Below, piece after piece: positions 36,201 to 46,233 of a stretch of DNA of 64,000 bases. The stretch is taken from the NCBI GenBank assembly GCA_000149265.1, contig CH002896.1, positions 393,852 to 457,851 on the forward strand, written 5' to 3'. The notes beneath the pieces are model-generated. The model had not been told where the DNA came from, did no database searches, and saw only the letters and a list, made by a program, of their open reading frames with translations. Numbering within the stretch: the stretch's first letter is position 1; each line of letters opens with the position of its first letter. The DNA comes from Ciona savignyi (Eukaryota > Chordata > Ascidiacea > Phlebobranchia > Cionidae). Made by a program: the position numbers and the translations under genes.

Positions 36201-37175
36201 TTGAAAGGCGTTTCTGTAAACCACCAGGCTAACAGGTCGAAAATTAATTAAAGATTGCCATAAACATTAATCTTAAACAACCAACCTTTAACCATGACAT
36301 CAATCTTTACGCTCGCCGCAACATCAAAATCTTAATTTTAGTGTAGTTTTCTTTTTTTCGTTTTTCTTGATTCGGCCAACGCAAAACTTGAAAGTTGCTG
36401 TTTGCCATTAAAAAAAGTGTTTTCAATTCCTTTTTTAAAGATTCCGTTCACTGAGATGATTCCGTGTAAAACACTTAAAAGACAAAGATATATAAATTAA
36501 ACAAGATATATAAATTCATATTTCCAATGCTGCGTTCATTACTAAATTTATTAGGATTTTCTAAAACTGCATATTCACTTAATTAAAATTCAAAGAACAA
36601 CAAACCTTTAAAAACACCATAAATTAAGTAGCAATGAAAATTCTGCGTCTTTGGTGTCAGCTACTTGTCCAAACCTTTATTTTATTGATGTTGTACTACC
36701 CTTTTTTAGTAACCGTTTAAGTCCGGCCGCTTAGTCTGGCGTTTAAGTGCGTCGCCTTTCAACCAAAGGGTGGAAGATCGAAACTGGTCGCTAGCTAGTC
36801 GGTTGGGTCCTTGGGCAAGCCACTTTACGGACATTGCCTGTTCCCAGCGGATTAATGGGTTCCACTAAATTAAAGGAACGTGTCTATCATATACAACCCA
36901 CTGCAATAGCACTGGTAACCCGACGGTGGGTACGATCTGACGATTGCCCGTGTGTTAACACCCTTGGTTTTCCCGTTCACGGGGATAAACCTGAATATCC
37001 TATAATATCCCTAAGGTTTTAAATCTCTTTCAGGTTCGTCTACCCCCAATCTCCCGTAATGTACACCAACCAGATTACTCCACGGAAATCTCTCGGAAGA
37101 CAAATCCTTGCCGACAAGCCTGTATACTGGGGCCTGTGTAGTGACACTGACAACACTCCCTTAGCCGAAATGTAG
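27216..37175 (+). CDS. SSX2IP: SSX2IP / ADIP orthologue (centrosome and cilium coiled-coil protein)
   Basis: SSX2IP anchors microtubules at centrosomes and cilia and binds afadin and alpha-actinin at junctions. Exons: 27216-27256, 28127-28226, 28427-28618, 29265-29489, 30479-30579, [gap], 31241-31308, 31813-31960, 32681-32764, 33547-33650, 34312-34429, about 35020-35138, 35681-35806, 37034-37175. Matches to the vertebrate protein follow in order: GLSSE start, FQKIFTFCCSDNLLERMEYLNQ, FGYPS, coiled coil RDTQYKHEKKKK, MLNLMDRPDGKRGKW, IEKNLTLRWKALQKEI, YFLEEKSELER and ALIQLGLDRQKFEEERSRWL. The vertebrate segment after DGKRG, around YEYRQKQILMENAEL, is missing here. Exon 5 ends in phase 2 and the next visible exon needs phase 1, so an exon is probably inside the gap. 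Exon 11 has competing frames. The protein ends TPLAEM. Confidence 0.93.
28981..29160 (+). repeat. tRNA-derived SINE, degraded, SSX2IP intron 3
   Basis: Recognisable pieces: GGTTACAGATTCGAAAC, GATTGATGGGTTTTACCAATTAAAGGAAA, CCGCTAACCCGACAGTGGGCGCGAG. The middle is shortened and the tail lost. Confidence 0.65.
30694..30793. other. Assembly gap, 100 N
   Basis: Exactly 100 N, the usual placeholder for a gap of unknown size. It lies in the SSX2IP intron between 30579 and 31241, where a conserved coiled-coil exon is expected but not found on either side. Confidence 0.98.
32344..32531 (-). repeat. tRNA-derived SINE, SSX2IP intron 7
   Basis: Minus orientation: TAGGATAGGATAGGATATTCAT tail at the left, AACCAAAGGGGTTAACACACAGG, GATCACCTCGTGCCCAC. 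Most of the tRNA-like part is missing. Confidence 0.75.
32780..33052 (-). repeat. tRNA-derived SINE beside the SSX2IP exon 8 donor
   Basis: Nearly full length: GATAGAATAGGATATTCATG tail, GGCGGTTAACACACAGG, CATTCCACTGGGTTCAGGC, GTGCCTTGCCCAAAGACAC and tRNA-like head ending CCGGTCAGAC. It starts about 15 bp after the donor at 32765. Confidence 0.85.
33258..33345. repeat. Short dispersed repeat, CTAACCCTG type, copy 1
   Basis: TATGGAAACTAATTCTAACCCTGCTCCA and CAAATCTCAACCCCA recur near 63652-63705 as TATGGAAAGTAATTCTAACCCTGTCCCA and CTAATCTCAACCCCA. The preceding CTCACTAAAATTATGGAAA also occurs near 35930. Class unknown. Confidence 0.55.
34050..34225 (-). repeat. tRNA-derived SINE, 3' half, SSX2IP intron 9
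   Basis: Tail TATAGGATAAGATATTCATG, AACCAAGGAGGTTAACACACAGG, GATCACCTCGCGCCCACCGTCGGGTTACCGGAG, ending in AGAACCCATTAAGGCGCTGGGTT. The tRNA-like half is absent. Confidence 0.8.
35950..36239 (-). repeat. tRNA-derived SINE, full length, SSX2IP intron 12
   Basis: Complete in minus orientation from ATAGAATAGGATATTTATG to CCACCAGGCTAACAGGTCG, with GCCTTGCCCAAACACACAACC and TTTCGATTGAAAGGCG in the tRNA-like head. Confidence 0.85.
36722..37010 (+). repeat. tRNA-derived SINE just before the last SSX2IP exon
   Basis: Complete: TCCGGCCGCTTAGTCTGGCG head, GTGCGTCGCCTTTCAACC, GGTCGCTAGCTAGTCGG, ACGGGGATAAACCTGAATATCC tail. Only about 23 bp separate it from exon 13 at 37034, so the branch point may lie in or next to the SINE. 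Confidence 0.88.
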
Positions 37176-37481
37176 GAGATGTGAAATTCGAAAGTTTAAC
37201 GAAAATTGTTTTTGATCAACCTTTTTAACCACTTTTGTTTTGTGCGCTTTTATGCACAATTTAGATAGATATAGTTTAGGTATTTGCAGGAAGATTTTGG
37301 AAATACGTTGAAAAAATCCCTAATCTTTAAGAAGTCAAATGGAATTTTTAAGTATTTACGTTTTTTATGGTTTTTGTATTTATTTATTACCTTCAGTTCA
37401 CCATATATACCAAGTATTGTTTTTTTGTTAACACATGTAATTTATGTTATTTTTTTGTATTTGTTTTCGTTATGAAATCCG

Positions 37482-37487
37482 AATAAA
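37482..37487 (+). terminator. Poly(A) signal AATAAA of SSX2IP
   Basis: AATAAA about 307 bp after the stop codon, preceded by a T-rich 3' untranslated region. Confidence 0.6.
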
Positions 37488-37587
37488 CTTATTTTAAAAC
37501 AGAATTCGCAAGTTAGCATAAACACAAGGATATCATCCGACAACCGTCATTAAAAGGTTTCATGCCGTGTTAAAAAGCGATTTCGGT

Positions 37588-37856
37588 TTAAAATGGCCGT
37601 AGACACTTACAACAGCTTGAGGATCGATGAATTTGAGAAGCTTTTTTTTTGTAAATTCGTAAATCTTTGTATCGGGGATTTCCCTTGAAGTTTTTTTGTC
37701 GTATGGTGTCTCCCTTAGGCAAGATGCACAGCAGTTTGCGTGCCGTCGCATATGCGTTTGGTTCTGATGAGCTAAAGTATATCCTTTTTTCTCACGGCAA
37801 TGTAAAACTAGATACTTTATATGTAATCAATGTTTAAATATAATTGTACGCAACAC
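37588..37856. other. Coding-like segment of unclear strand
   Basis: On plus, ATGGCCGTAGAC at 37591 opens MAVDTYNSLRIDEFEK. A small intron and a second exon after CTCCCTTAG at 37729 would continue KMHSSLRAVAYAFGSDELKY to a stop at about 37838. On minus, the same DNA reads IPDTKIYEFTKKKLLKFIDP before a perfect GTAAGT donor. Only one can be right, or neither. No family was recognised. Confidence 0.25.
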
Positions 37857-37898
37857 TTCAAATTGTGGATTGCAATATTTATATTAAAACAATGTTCT

Positions 37899-38187
37899 CC
37901 GGCCGGTTATTCTGGCGGTTAAATGCGTCGCCTTTTCAATCGAAAAGTGCGAAACTGGTCGTTAGCTAGTCGGTCGTGTCCTTGGGCAAGGCACTTTACG
38001 GACATTGCCTGAACCCAGTGGAAAGATGGGTTCTACCAAATTAAAGAAACGTGTTTATCATATACAACATTGCAATAGCTCCGGTAACCCGACGGTGGGC
38101 GCGAGGTGATCTGACGATTGCCCATGTGTTAACTAACCCCTTTGGTTTTCCCATTCATCAGGATAAACATGAATATCCTATCCTACT
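37899..38187 (+). repeat. tRNA-derived SINE, full length
   Basis: CCGGCCGGTTATTCTGGCGG head through GGTCGTTAGCTAGTCGG, ACGGTGGGCGCGAGGTGATC and GGATAAACATGAATATCCTATCC. One of the best-preserved copies. Confidence 0.88.
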
Positions 38188-39840
38188 GTTTAACTCTTTG
38201 CCGTTCCCAAAATAATGAGAAAAAAGGAAATCAAATATATATTTGTGTATAATCAATTTATTACGATATTGTAATTAAATATTTTTTGTTAATTATTAAT
38301 AGGTTTCATTAATAACACTCTTTTTGTAAACCCAGTGCATAAATTGGTTGTTATAGGTAAGACCGATGACAAAAGAGAGTAGGGAGTGAAATGTTCATCT
38401 ACTTATGAACTTTTGTGCAGCAGAATTTGGATGCCAAATAGCAATACCGCGATCTTTGAATGGTGTTACACCGCAAATAAAGATATGGCGGTTGTACGAT
38501 TGATACGCACGTGTACATGTAGCGCTATATATACCTTGGTTGTGGTTATAACTATTTATGGTGCAAGTAAGCCTTGACAAAACAGTTTGACAGCCTAAAC
38601 TACTGTAGTGTATGAATTTGGATGACGTAACTTTGCTCATTCCAATGTCTATCTCTTAAGGCAAAATAGGTAAATCGTTTTAGACAATAACAAAAATTTA
38701 CAATACGAAATAAGCTATTTTAAATCATCTCACGGCCACAAGAATACTATTTATACTACGTAATACGTAATAATATATAGCATTTACCAAAACCAGGCGG
38801 TGTGTATTTGATTAAATATTGAAGTTTATAATCCAGATGCGATTTTTTACTATGTATGTTTAGGCAGAAGAATACATTGAAATTCTTTCACGACTTATGT
38901 CGTTTTTGAGGATCGAAACCAGCCGGTGACCACGTGGTATAGTGTCCTTGGGCAAGACACTTAGCAGACATCGGCTTAAACCAGTCCATTAATAGGTGTA
39001 ACAATATTATAGTCTAAATCATGTACAAAACACTACAATAGCTTGGCAATGTGATAACTACTCTTGGCGGTGTGATAACTCCCCTTCCGTTTTCCTATTA
39101 ACGGGGTTTAAACATGAATCCCGCTATACACGACTAGATGTGGTTTGCCAGTCCCTTTTTCAACGGTGGTTCTGAAAACACGTCTTACACCCACATGAAC
39201 CCATTGCTAATGCCAATGTTTTGATAATACATAGCTCGTTGTACAAATGAATGGAATTGCTGGTGTAAGTTTCGTAATTCGTGTCATTACAAGACAGGTA
39301 TACCTAAATATAACTTTGTGATGCACGAACAACGAAAAACGCCGAGCGGTCGGATACCCTACCAGCCGCCGTATTCACGTACAATAAAATGGACCTCTTG
39401 ACAGATCAAGAAGTCCGGGTAAAGAATCATGGGTTTGTAAACAAATATAAAAACGTCTGAGACATGAGTTGTTGAGATAGAGTACGAACTGTAAATATCG
39501 ACTGCGAAAGCTGGCACAGTAAGAAAAACAAAATTACCGGGCGCTATAAAGATACAATCTTTTTATAGAATTTTCCAGTACACTCACAACGATCCATGTT
39601 TAGTATTATAGTCGTAAGTTTAAAATGAAAGTTAGGCTCTACACTTTAGCTTGAGTAGTGGTAAACACTAGACATTAACCGATAATTTGTAAAATAAAGT
39701 ACAGATTTAAGTTCTACCGTAAACAATTTAGGGTCAGTCGAACAATTTGGATACACAAAAAGAGAAATATACACAAAAACAAAACAAAGAGGACAGACAT
39801 TTATGACATGGTTGTTTCATTCAACTTGTTGGTGTTTCGT
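38188..39840. other. Spacer between SSX2IP and the bZIP gene
   Basis: A worn SINE lies at 38911-39126 (TCCTTGGGCAAGACAC, ACGGGGTTTAAACATGAAT). Open frames at 38386-38640 lack coding character. No gene was recognised. Confidence 0.45.
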
Positions 39841-40005
39841 TATATTAGGCACACTGCCGTGAGCGAATCGCCGTAGGTTCAAATTAAATTACAGCAGGCC
39901 TAGAATTTCGACTCGTAATCGAGGCACCGTCATAATTCCTGGAAGACGGTCGAGTTTCTCTCCAAGAAAAACCGCGAAAGAAAGTGGAGGCGGTCGCTTG
40001 CTTGT

Positions 40006-40197
40006 ATGTCCTTCTTTGTTATGTTTTCGTACGGAGACGAGCCCGATTTTCAAGAAATCTCTGCACAGAATTTGCGTTTTCGACGTCGAGGTAATGCGTG
40101 TTCGGTGAAAAGGAAATCAATATCCTCCGAGCTGACGAACTTTGAAAGTTACTACAATGATGCAAAGGTTTTCGCCAGGCGCAGAAGAAGAAAATAA
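40006..40197 (+). CDS. Upstream ORF overlapping the bZIP start (63 codons)
   Basis: ATG at 40006 opens a basic 63-residue frame (MSFFVMFSYGDEPDF... ending RRRRRK). It overlaps the bZIP start at 40157 in another frame and stops one base before the exon 1 donor. If transcription starts upstream of 40006, it would restrain translation of the bZIP, as long overlapping uORFs do in other bZIP genes. It may also be chance. No homology was recognised. Confidence 0.35.
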   Translation: MSFFVMFSYGDEPDFQEISAQNLRFRRRGNACSVKRKSISSELTNFESYYNDAKVFARRRRRK

Positions 40198-42102
40198 GGT
40201 AAACATCTCACTTTTATTTCGGGTATATGATAAACTGGTTAGTATTCCTGGTAATGGAAAAGGACGTGATGTGGGTAGTGCAGTTATGTATACTGGTTGG
40301 TGATGTTAGAGCTGCTGTAGTTATTCTTAATTCTTGGGTATCTCTCTGTAATGTTTTAAGAACTAATCGATATAACTAGATCGCGTTAGAGTCCGTTTCG
40401 ATGACAATGGTAATACGGTGCTACCAATAAATTTAGTGATTATAGGTTCAAAACCAGGCCCGGTTTTGTTTTCAGATCACTACATCGAGCTATTGCTTCG
40501 TAAGTAGTGTACTCGCGCCAATTAGGATAATATACATTCTATATAATCGTGCGTGGGAAAAATCTTTAGAGCGAACACGTGTACTTTCGAGTGGGTTAAG
40601 CGACTTTGGTGTGGTTATTATTTGACATTGTCTTAATTTAGCTATTTTAATCAAGCAGTTTAATTTAACTAATCTGCCAAATGACAATTTAGTTACCTTT
40701 TCTCGTCTTTATAATTACTCGTGTTGTTTTCATGCTACTCGTAGCAAACTTGAGGTTGCGAATTTGGCTCTGACGTTAAAAAAGATTCAGATTCACTAAT
40801 TTAACCAATTGTCTTAGTTGGTAACAGAAAATAAAAACGTATTCTTGGTTGTTTACTCATTTTTGACTTTATTACTGTAAGCAAAATGGGTTAGTTATAT
40901 TCATTGGTTATCTATATAAATAAGCGTAATATGTATGGAAATGAGTCAATCTTTATAGAAATTTGGTTAATATTTTGTAACATAAATGGTGAGAATTAAA
41001 GTTTTAGTTAACAACATAGCTTACTAGAAAAAATTCTAACTTTTACTTTGTTTTATGTAGAACCAAGTAAAATGTATTTTTTAAGGCATTTAAAGTTATT
41101 TCGCGTTAATATTTCCCTATTTTTGTAAGGTAAAGTGGCCTGAAAAAAGGTTTTTGCTGAGAATATATGAAAATAAAGTTTTTTTTTACAATCTATATCT
41201 AAAATGTAAGGTAAAATTTATAACTAAAGATGAAGCAATTAAACAATCCCTTGATTTAAAGGGGAATGGCATAACCAGAAAAACGTTTTTTGTCTGTTTA
41301 ACAGAAATTACCATGTCTGTATAAACCGAATTTGATCGCAATGAAAGAGGACTAATGCAGCCAAGTGCTATTTATATATACGAGATGCTGTTTTATGGCG
41401 ATAGTTATAGGATATGCCATTTTATCGATAATTTAAGTCAAATAAGGTTTATCATTAAATGCAATATAACCTTATATTGCGAAATGAATTTCCTTTTCGC
41501 ACAAATCGAAGATTTTTACATTCCGATCACAGAGGCGCTTTGCGTCCCAGAAATACCAAACGAACCATTATTATTTCCAATTCCAAATTTATCCATAGCC
41601 CAACCGCGTTGTGATATCTTTAAAATGCGTTAAATTTGCTGATTACGCAAGTTACGATTTTATCGCGCTCAACACCGTCGGAAACTGGTAGCGATTGACT
41701 ACACACTCCCTATGACCTTCACCCGTCAACACTGCTTGATTTAAATGTCTGGGATCTGTTTTCACGTAACTGTCGAATTTCTGTTTTTACGTAATTGTCG
41801 AATTTCTGTTTTTACGTAACTGTTGAATTTCTGTTTTTATGTAACTGTCGAATTTCTCGAATTTCTCCAAGCAGGGAAAAGATTACTGGATGAGACGGCG
41901 GAAAAATAACGAAGCGGCCCGCAGATCACGCGAGAAGAGGCGGATGAATGATCTTCTGCTGGAGCGCCGAGTCCTCCAACTTACCGAAGAAAATAAACAG
42001 CTCCGGGGGCAGCTAGTTGCGCTAAAAATTAAATACGGCGAGACCGACGACATTGCTTGCTACACCTGGCCCGAAGGTGACCCTCAAATGCATTCTAAAT
42101 GA
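40157..42102 (+). CDS. Short bZIP transcription factor, NFIL3/E4BP4-like
   Basis: Two exons, 40157-40198 and 41875-42102, give 89 residues. The frame of exon 1 has a stop shortly upstream, which fixes the start at the double ATG. The junction reads AEEENK then [23 protein letters not shown], close to the vertebrate NFIL3 basic region ([23 protein letters not shown]). Basic-region residues NN, AA and SR are in place. The zipper carries leucines every seven residues in [20 protein letters not shown] and ends ALKIKYG. The protein is much shorter than vertebrate NFIL3 (about 460 residues): basic region plus zipper with a short tail DPQMHSK, and no evident repression domain. It should bind TTAYGTAA-type DNA as a dimer in the nucleus. 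PAR-family membership is less likely from the basic region. Poly(A) signal at 42228. Confidence 0.85.
41755..41854 (+). repeat. Four 25-bp tandem units, each with an NFIL3/PAR-type site
   Basis: Unit consensus TCTGTTTTTACGTAACTGTCGAATT, four copies without spacers. Site cores: TCACGTAA 41762-41769, TTACGTAA 41787-41794, TTACGTAA 41812-41819, TTATGTAA 41837-41844. Three of four match TTAYGTAA, the core shared by E4BP4/NFIL3 and PAR bZIP proteins. The array ends 20 bp before the exon encoding an NFIL3-type basic region, so autoregulation is a natural hypothesis. Confidence 0.85.
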
Positions 42103-42227
42103 AATTTAGTTGAATGATTAGTCTTCCGATTTTCTTTAAATTATATTTTGTCCAAAAGTGTGTAAAAATTTCGAAATGACCCGCTTTTGTCACATATCTG
42201 CTTAGATTAGTGATTATGTAAAAAGGT

Positions 42228-42233
42228 AATAAA
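42228..42233 (+). terminator. Poly(A) signal AATAAA of the bZIP gene
   Basis: AATAAA 126 bp after the bZIP stop codon, in AT-rich sequence. Confidence 0.6.
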
Positions 42234-42610
42234 TATTTTATCACAAGAGACTAAAGTTTTCACTTTAATCTTTACTGCTGGTCGTATGTAATGCGCATGT
42301 ACATGACAAACCGCAAGAGGATGACAGATACGAATTTCAACGCCTCGTTTGGTGACACACTGTTTATAGATCGTCGCTGCGATACCTTGATTGCTGTACG
42401 ATTTTGCATGCGGTGAAGGAAATGAGTTATCGACAGTTATCGCTAGAAAATCATTCACGCGGTTGGGTTGCTAGTTGCCACTATACCAATATGTTGTGTT
42501 CAATCGCAATTTGATGGCTTAAACAACGCTATTTTAATGGTCCAAATTTCGGTCCCAATTTGGGTTCGTTACTATAAGACACTTTTTATATAGGAAGCGG
42601 TAAATAAATT

Positions 42611-42818
42611 GGTCGCGTTAACTAGCTATAGTAGGTTCTTCCCTTCGGCAAGGCACTTTACGGACATTGCCTAAACATAACATACTGCAATAGCTACAGT
42701 AACCAAACGGTGGGCGCGAGGTGATCTGACGATTGCACGTGCGTTAACCCCCTTGGTTTTCCCATTTACGGGGATAAACATGAATATCCTTTCTTATCCT
42801 ATCCTATCCTATCCTAAC
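42611..42818 (+). repeat. tRNA-derived SINE with extended TATCC tail
   Basis: GGTCGCGTTAACTAGCTATAG, GGCAAGGCACTTTACGGACATTGCC, ACGGTGGGCGCGAGGTGATC, then ACGGGGATAAACATGAATATCC and four further TATCC units. The tRNA-like head and a middle piece are missing. Confidence 0.82.
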
Positions 42819-42938
42819 AACTATTCGGCCACACAGCTGTTCCTAGACAACTCTTCATAGCATCGGGGTAGAACAATTTCTTCACCTATTTTTTTAACTG
42901 GCACAAGCACAAAATTAAAAGGTGTACATTTTTTCTTT

Positions 42939-45542
42939 ATGTCAGATTCGACAAACGATGCAAATCATATGGACGGATTTTCATCACAACAGTTTGATGC
43001 ATCACTGTCGAAGATGGGCGACGAGAAAGGTGGCTCCTGGAAAAGTGTCTATCAAGGTTTTTACATTTTCCTTCTTTAGGCCTACCTTTCATAAAAAAGC
43101 GAATGGCAAATTCGCTGGTAGGACTCTTAAAATAAATATACAGAGAAGCGACAACAGAAGTCTTGTGAAATAAAACTTTTACATAATTCCCTCTGAATAT
43201 TGGCGCCGGTATGTTGTGTAATGAAAGTATTAAATAACTCCCTATGAATAGTAGTGGTTGTCTGTTTTGTAATGAAACTGTAAAGACAGTAATCGTGACT
43301 ACCAATTGAGATTGCATAAATACAGAGAGATTTTTAAAGTGTGATTAATTTATGTGGAAATTAGCAGTCCAACGAGAAATAAAAATGGCCAACAAATTGT
43401 GAATTTTATCAATATTTGACAAGGTGATTGAAATTTCTCTTTGCATTTTTTTTATCAAACTGAAGAAAAAATGAGGATTATCGTCCAAACAGTTTAAAAC
43501 ACCAAAACGAATAAATAACCTGCACTTTCAGGAAGCTCTCTGAATACAAGCAATCTTGTGACATCGCTCCCACAGTTTTCTTCCCGAGTATTCACAAACG
43601 CGACTGGTGATACAAGCGCAACCGTTTTGGTCAATGAATCCGGTAATTTTACCTTAGAGAGCTTTTGCCTTTAGAAAATTTAAACAGTCGGATACTAACC
43701 TCCTTTTATTTTTATAATTGGTTTATTTCACTCTAAGGCTACGTTGTTGGTTACCGGCTGTTTTTGAGCAGACGAAATTTACTCCCAATTCGTGGAAGCT
43801 TGCTTTGTTACAGCACAGTGCAATGTCTAAATTTAAACAATATTGTTTTTGTTTCCGTATCTCGTTATTTCTAGGAAACTGTGGTCATTTCTTACATATT
43901 CATTTTTTCTGGCATCTAGTTTCGTATCCATCAGGGCCACTAAATTTGCTCAGTCCATTAACCTTTTGACCGGGTAACACATCCAAGCAGCTTAATTAAA
44001 ACAGTGATGTTTACAGTAATGAGCAACAGCGCCAGCAATTTCCCGATGCTGCATCTGGACCAAAGGGTGCCCTTCTGTTTGCCTCAAGAAGATGTCGCTA
44101 ACAACGACTTCCGATTCTCGTTTCCGAGCTCCAACGACGAAGAAGAGAAGACACTTGGCAACGAGGAAGTGGCGGAATTTGCGGAAGATTCCAAATCGCC
44201 GGAACCAGCGGAGAGGACGGACTCGTTTGCCCGTCTCAACAGTCTGCTGAGAAAAACTTTTCCTCCGTCGGTTGCTATCGCACTGGGCGCCCTGTACAGT
44301 AGGTACAGCAACAGCTCTGTCGCCAACCAAGCGACCGCAGATTTTCTGCTGGGTGGCTCCAACAGCGATAAAAGCCGACTGATTGACGGATGTGGAATTC
44401 CGAAACGCGCAGCAGTGCCCAGTGAGAAAAAAGTAAGTGGAATTTTACATTTCTTACTCTGGAACTTTTCACAACCGCACGCCGTGCACATAGCGACACC
44501 ATTCTACCTCCCCCAGGCGTCACCATTTCTTGGAATTCTAATGTATTATTGGCTGCATATGCGGCTGTGTGATAACCGTCTTTGCGTTTGTTCGACTTGT
44601 GGAGTATTAAAGTAGGTGTGATTCCGCAAGTAAACAGTGGTATATATTCCACAGGTCAACGGTAGCAGTCTCGAACGAAACCCGGAGGCTCTCAGAGTAA
44701 GAACACCAAAAGACAATTTCGTGAGCGTCGCCGAAACCGAAATCCGACGCAGCGACAAGTTAAACAAGGACAAGTACCTAGAGGTGGCAAAGGGCAGACG
44801 CACCCACGAAAACCAAGAGATAGACACGCTGAAAAAGTTAAACAATTTTAAACACTTCCCGCTAGAAGTGGAAAGGTACGCTGCTATGCGCAGTAGTCCG
44901 CAAAAGCGAAAGTCGTCGTTTCAGCTTCCGCACAAATTGAGGTTGAAGAAAGCGTCCATGCAGCACAGCAGTTTGGACGAGACTGAGCTGGATATAAACG
45001 GGGAGACTGAGCTGGAACGACTTAGCCCAGCAGACACCAGAACAAGGGAATCCTTGATCCAGCAGGATTTGGAGACGGAAAACGCTGCAAAGTTCCGTCG
45101 ATTCAGCTACAGCGATCAGGAAACCATAAGAAGAATGTGTTACAAGGATAAGGAGTTTTCCTACTTTCGCAGCTTAAAATTTTCCGGAGGAAACCAGCAC
45201 CGCGCAGATGAAATCGCGAGCCGAGACAGACAGTTTTCGTGGCAAAACGACCAAGAAAAATACGAATTTGAAAAGTTTCGATCCGGAGCAATTAGCAGAT
45301 CCCTTGGCGCTCTTAGCGGATTGGCCCGCGACAAAATACCGTCAAACTTGGGTATCCCCGAGAATTGGTGGGCCAGTCGTAAGCTCGTACAAACAAACGG
45401 CCAAGACGCTGAGATGTATAGTGGCTTTCAGGGAAAACTAAAAGGTCACCTCTACCTTGATTCATTGCGAGCAAAACAGAGCAACGGTGGTTCGATGTTT
45501 AACCATTCAAACTCATTACAGGATCCGCTCGTTGCTGTTTAA
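42939..45542 (+). CDS. Unrecognised 514-residue protein, four exons
   Basis: Exons 42939-43056, 43532-43642, 44005-44432 and 44655-45542 join in matching phases (1, 1, 0). The protein starts MSDSTNDANHMDGFSSQQF. A Ser/Thr-rich region follows, then an acidic stretch (SSNDEEEKTLGNEEVAEFAED), then a possible short helix RLNSLLRKTFPPSVAIALGA. The C-terminal half is highly charged and rich in Arg, Lys, Glu and Ser, with basic patches (SSPQKRKSSFQLPHKLRLKK). It looks mostly disordered and soluble, with no signal peptide or membrane segment. No family was recognised. A pyrimidine-rich AG at 42944-42945 overlaps the start, so the first exon could instead begin there by cis- or trans-splicing, with the next ATG at 42969. 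Poly(A) signal at 45865. Confidence 0.75.
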
Positions 45543-45864
45543 ATCTCCATTTGTTTGAATTACCGTTTGTTTTTTAAGTGAAATGTAGACCGTAATACTG
45601 AAAGGTGGGTGGATCGAAACCACCCAGTAGCAAGTCAATTGTGTCATTGTATTACTTAACGACCGTTGCTTGAACCCTGTCTGAATTGAACAAAAACTAG
45701 TGACACCGCCATGTATAACACAATGGAATAGTTCTGCCGGTTGTAGGTAGGTATTTTGAAATACTAGTAATATTACTACCACTGCGTTATCCCACCGCCG
45801 ATGTATGAGTGATTTCATCATTTGTGCGTAAAAGTTCCATTCTGCGCTTCAAAATATGGCCGTA

Positions 45865-45870
45865 AATAAA
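45865..45870 (+). terminator. Poly(A) signal AATAAA of the 514-residue gene
   Basis: AATAAA 323 bp after the stop codon. Worn SINE-like sequence (GATCGAAACCACCCAGTAGCAAG) lies between stop and signal. Confidence 0.5.
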
Positions 45871-46233
45871 ATGCTGTTAAAATGGATCTGCGGTGTTTTA
45901 ACGAATATTTAAAGCCCCGCCTGCATATGGGGAAATGTATAGCTACAATACTTCACCAAGATTACAGTTGTAGCGCAAAATTGTATGACCTATTGACCAA
46001 AGTTCACGGTTCAATTTTGCTCATTAAAAGCATCATTGATAGATTGTGTCAGTAAAACAAAAATTCCGATCTTCGCATCCACTATAGTGTACTTTATAAG
46101 GTCCCAAAATTAGGCCCAGTCAGAAGGTCAGACGATGTTCTTTATCAAAGTTCGACCGTGCACCAACGCCTTGGGGCAAATGTGCCTGAAATTGGTGACG
46201 TAGTGTACAAAGAAAGCTCAAGTTTTCTCGGAA

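Noticed and set aside
41355-41633. 92-residue open frame in the bZIP intron
   Set aside because: AT-driven composition, no splice-site context, ends in an ordinary stop before the repeat array. No sign that it is an exon.
44084-44491. Minus-strand frames of 112-135 residues
   Set aside because: Antisense shadows of the 514-residue gene, whose exons close in phase on the plus strand.
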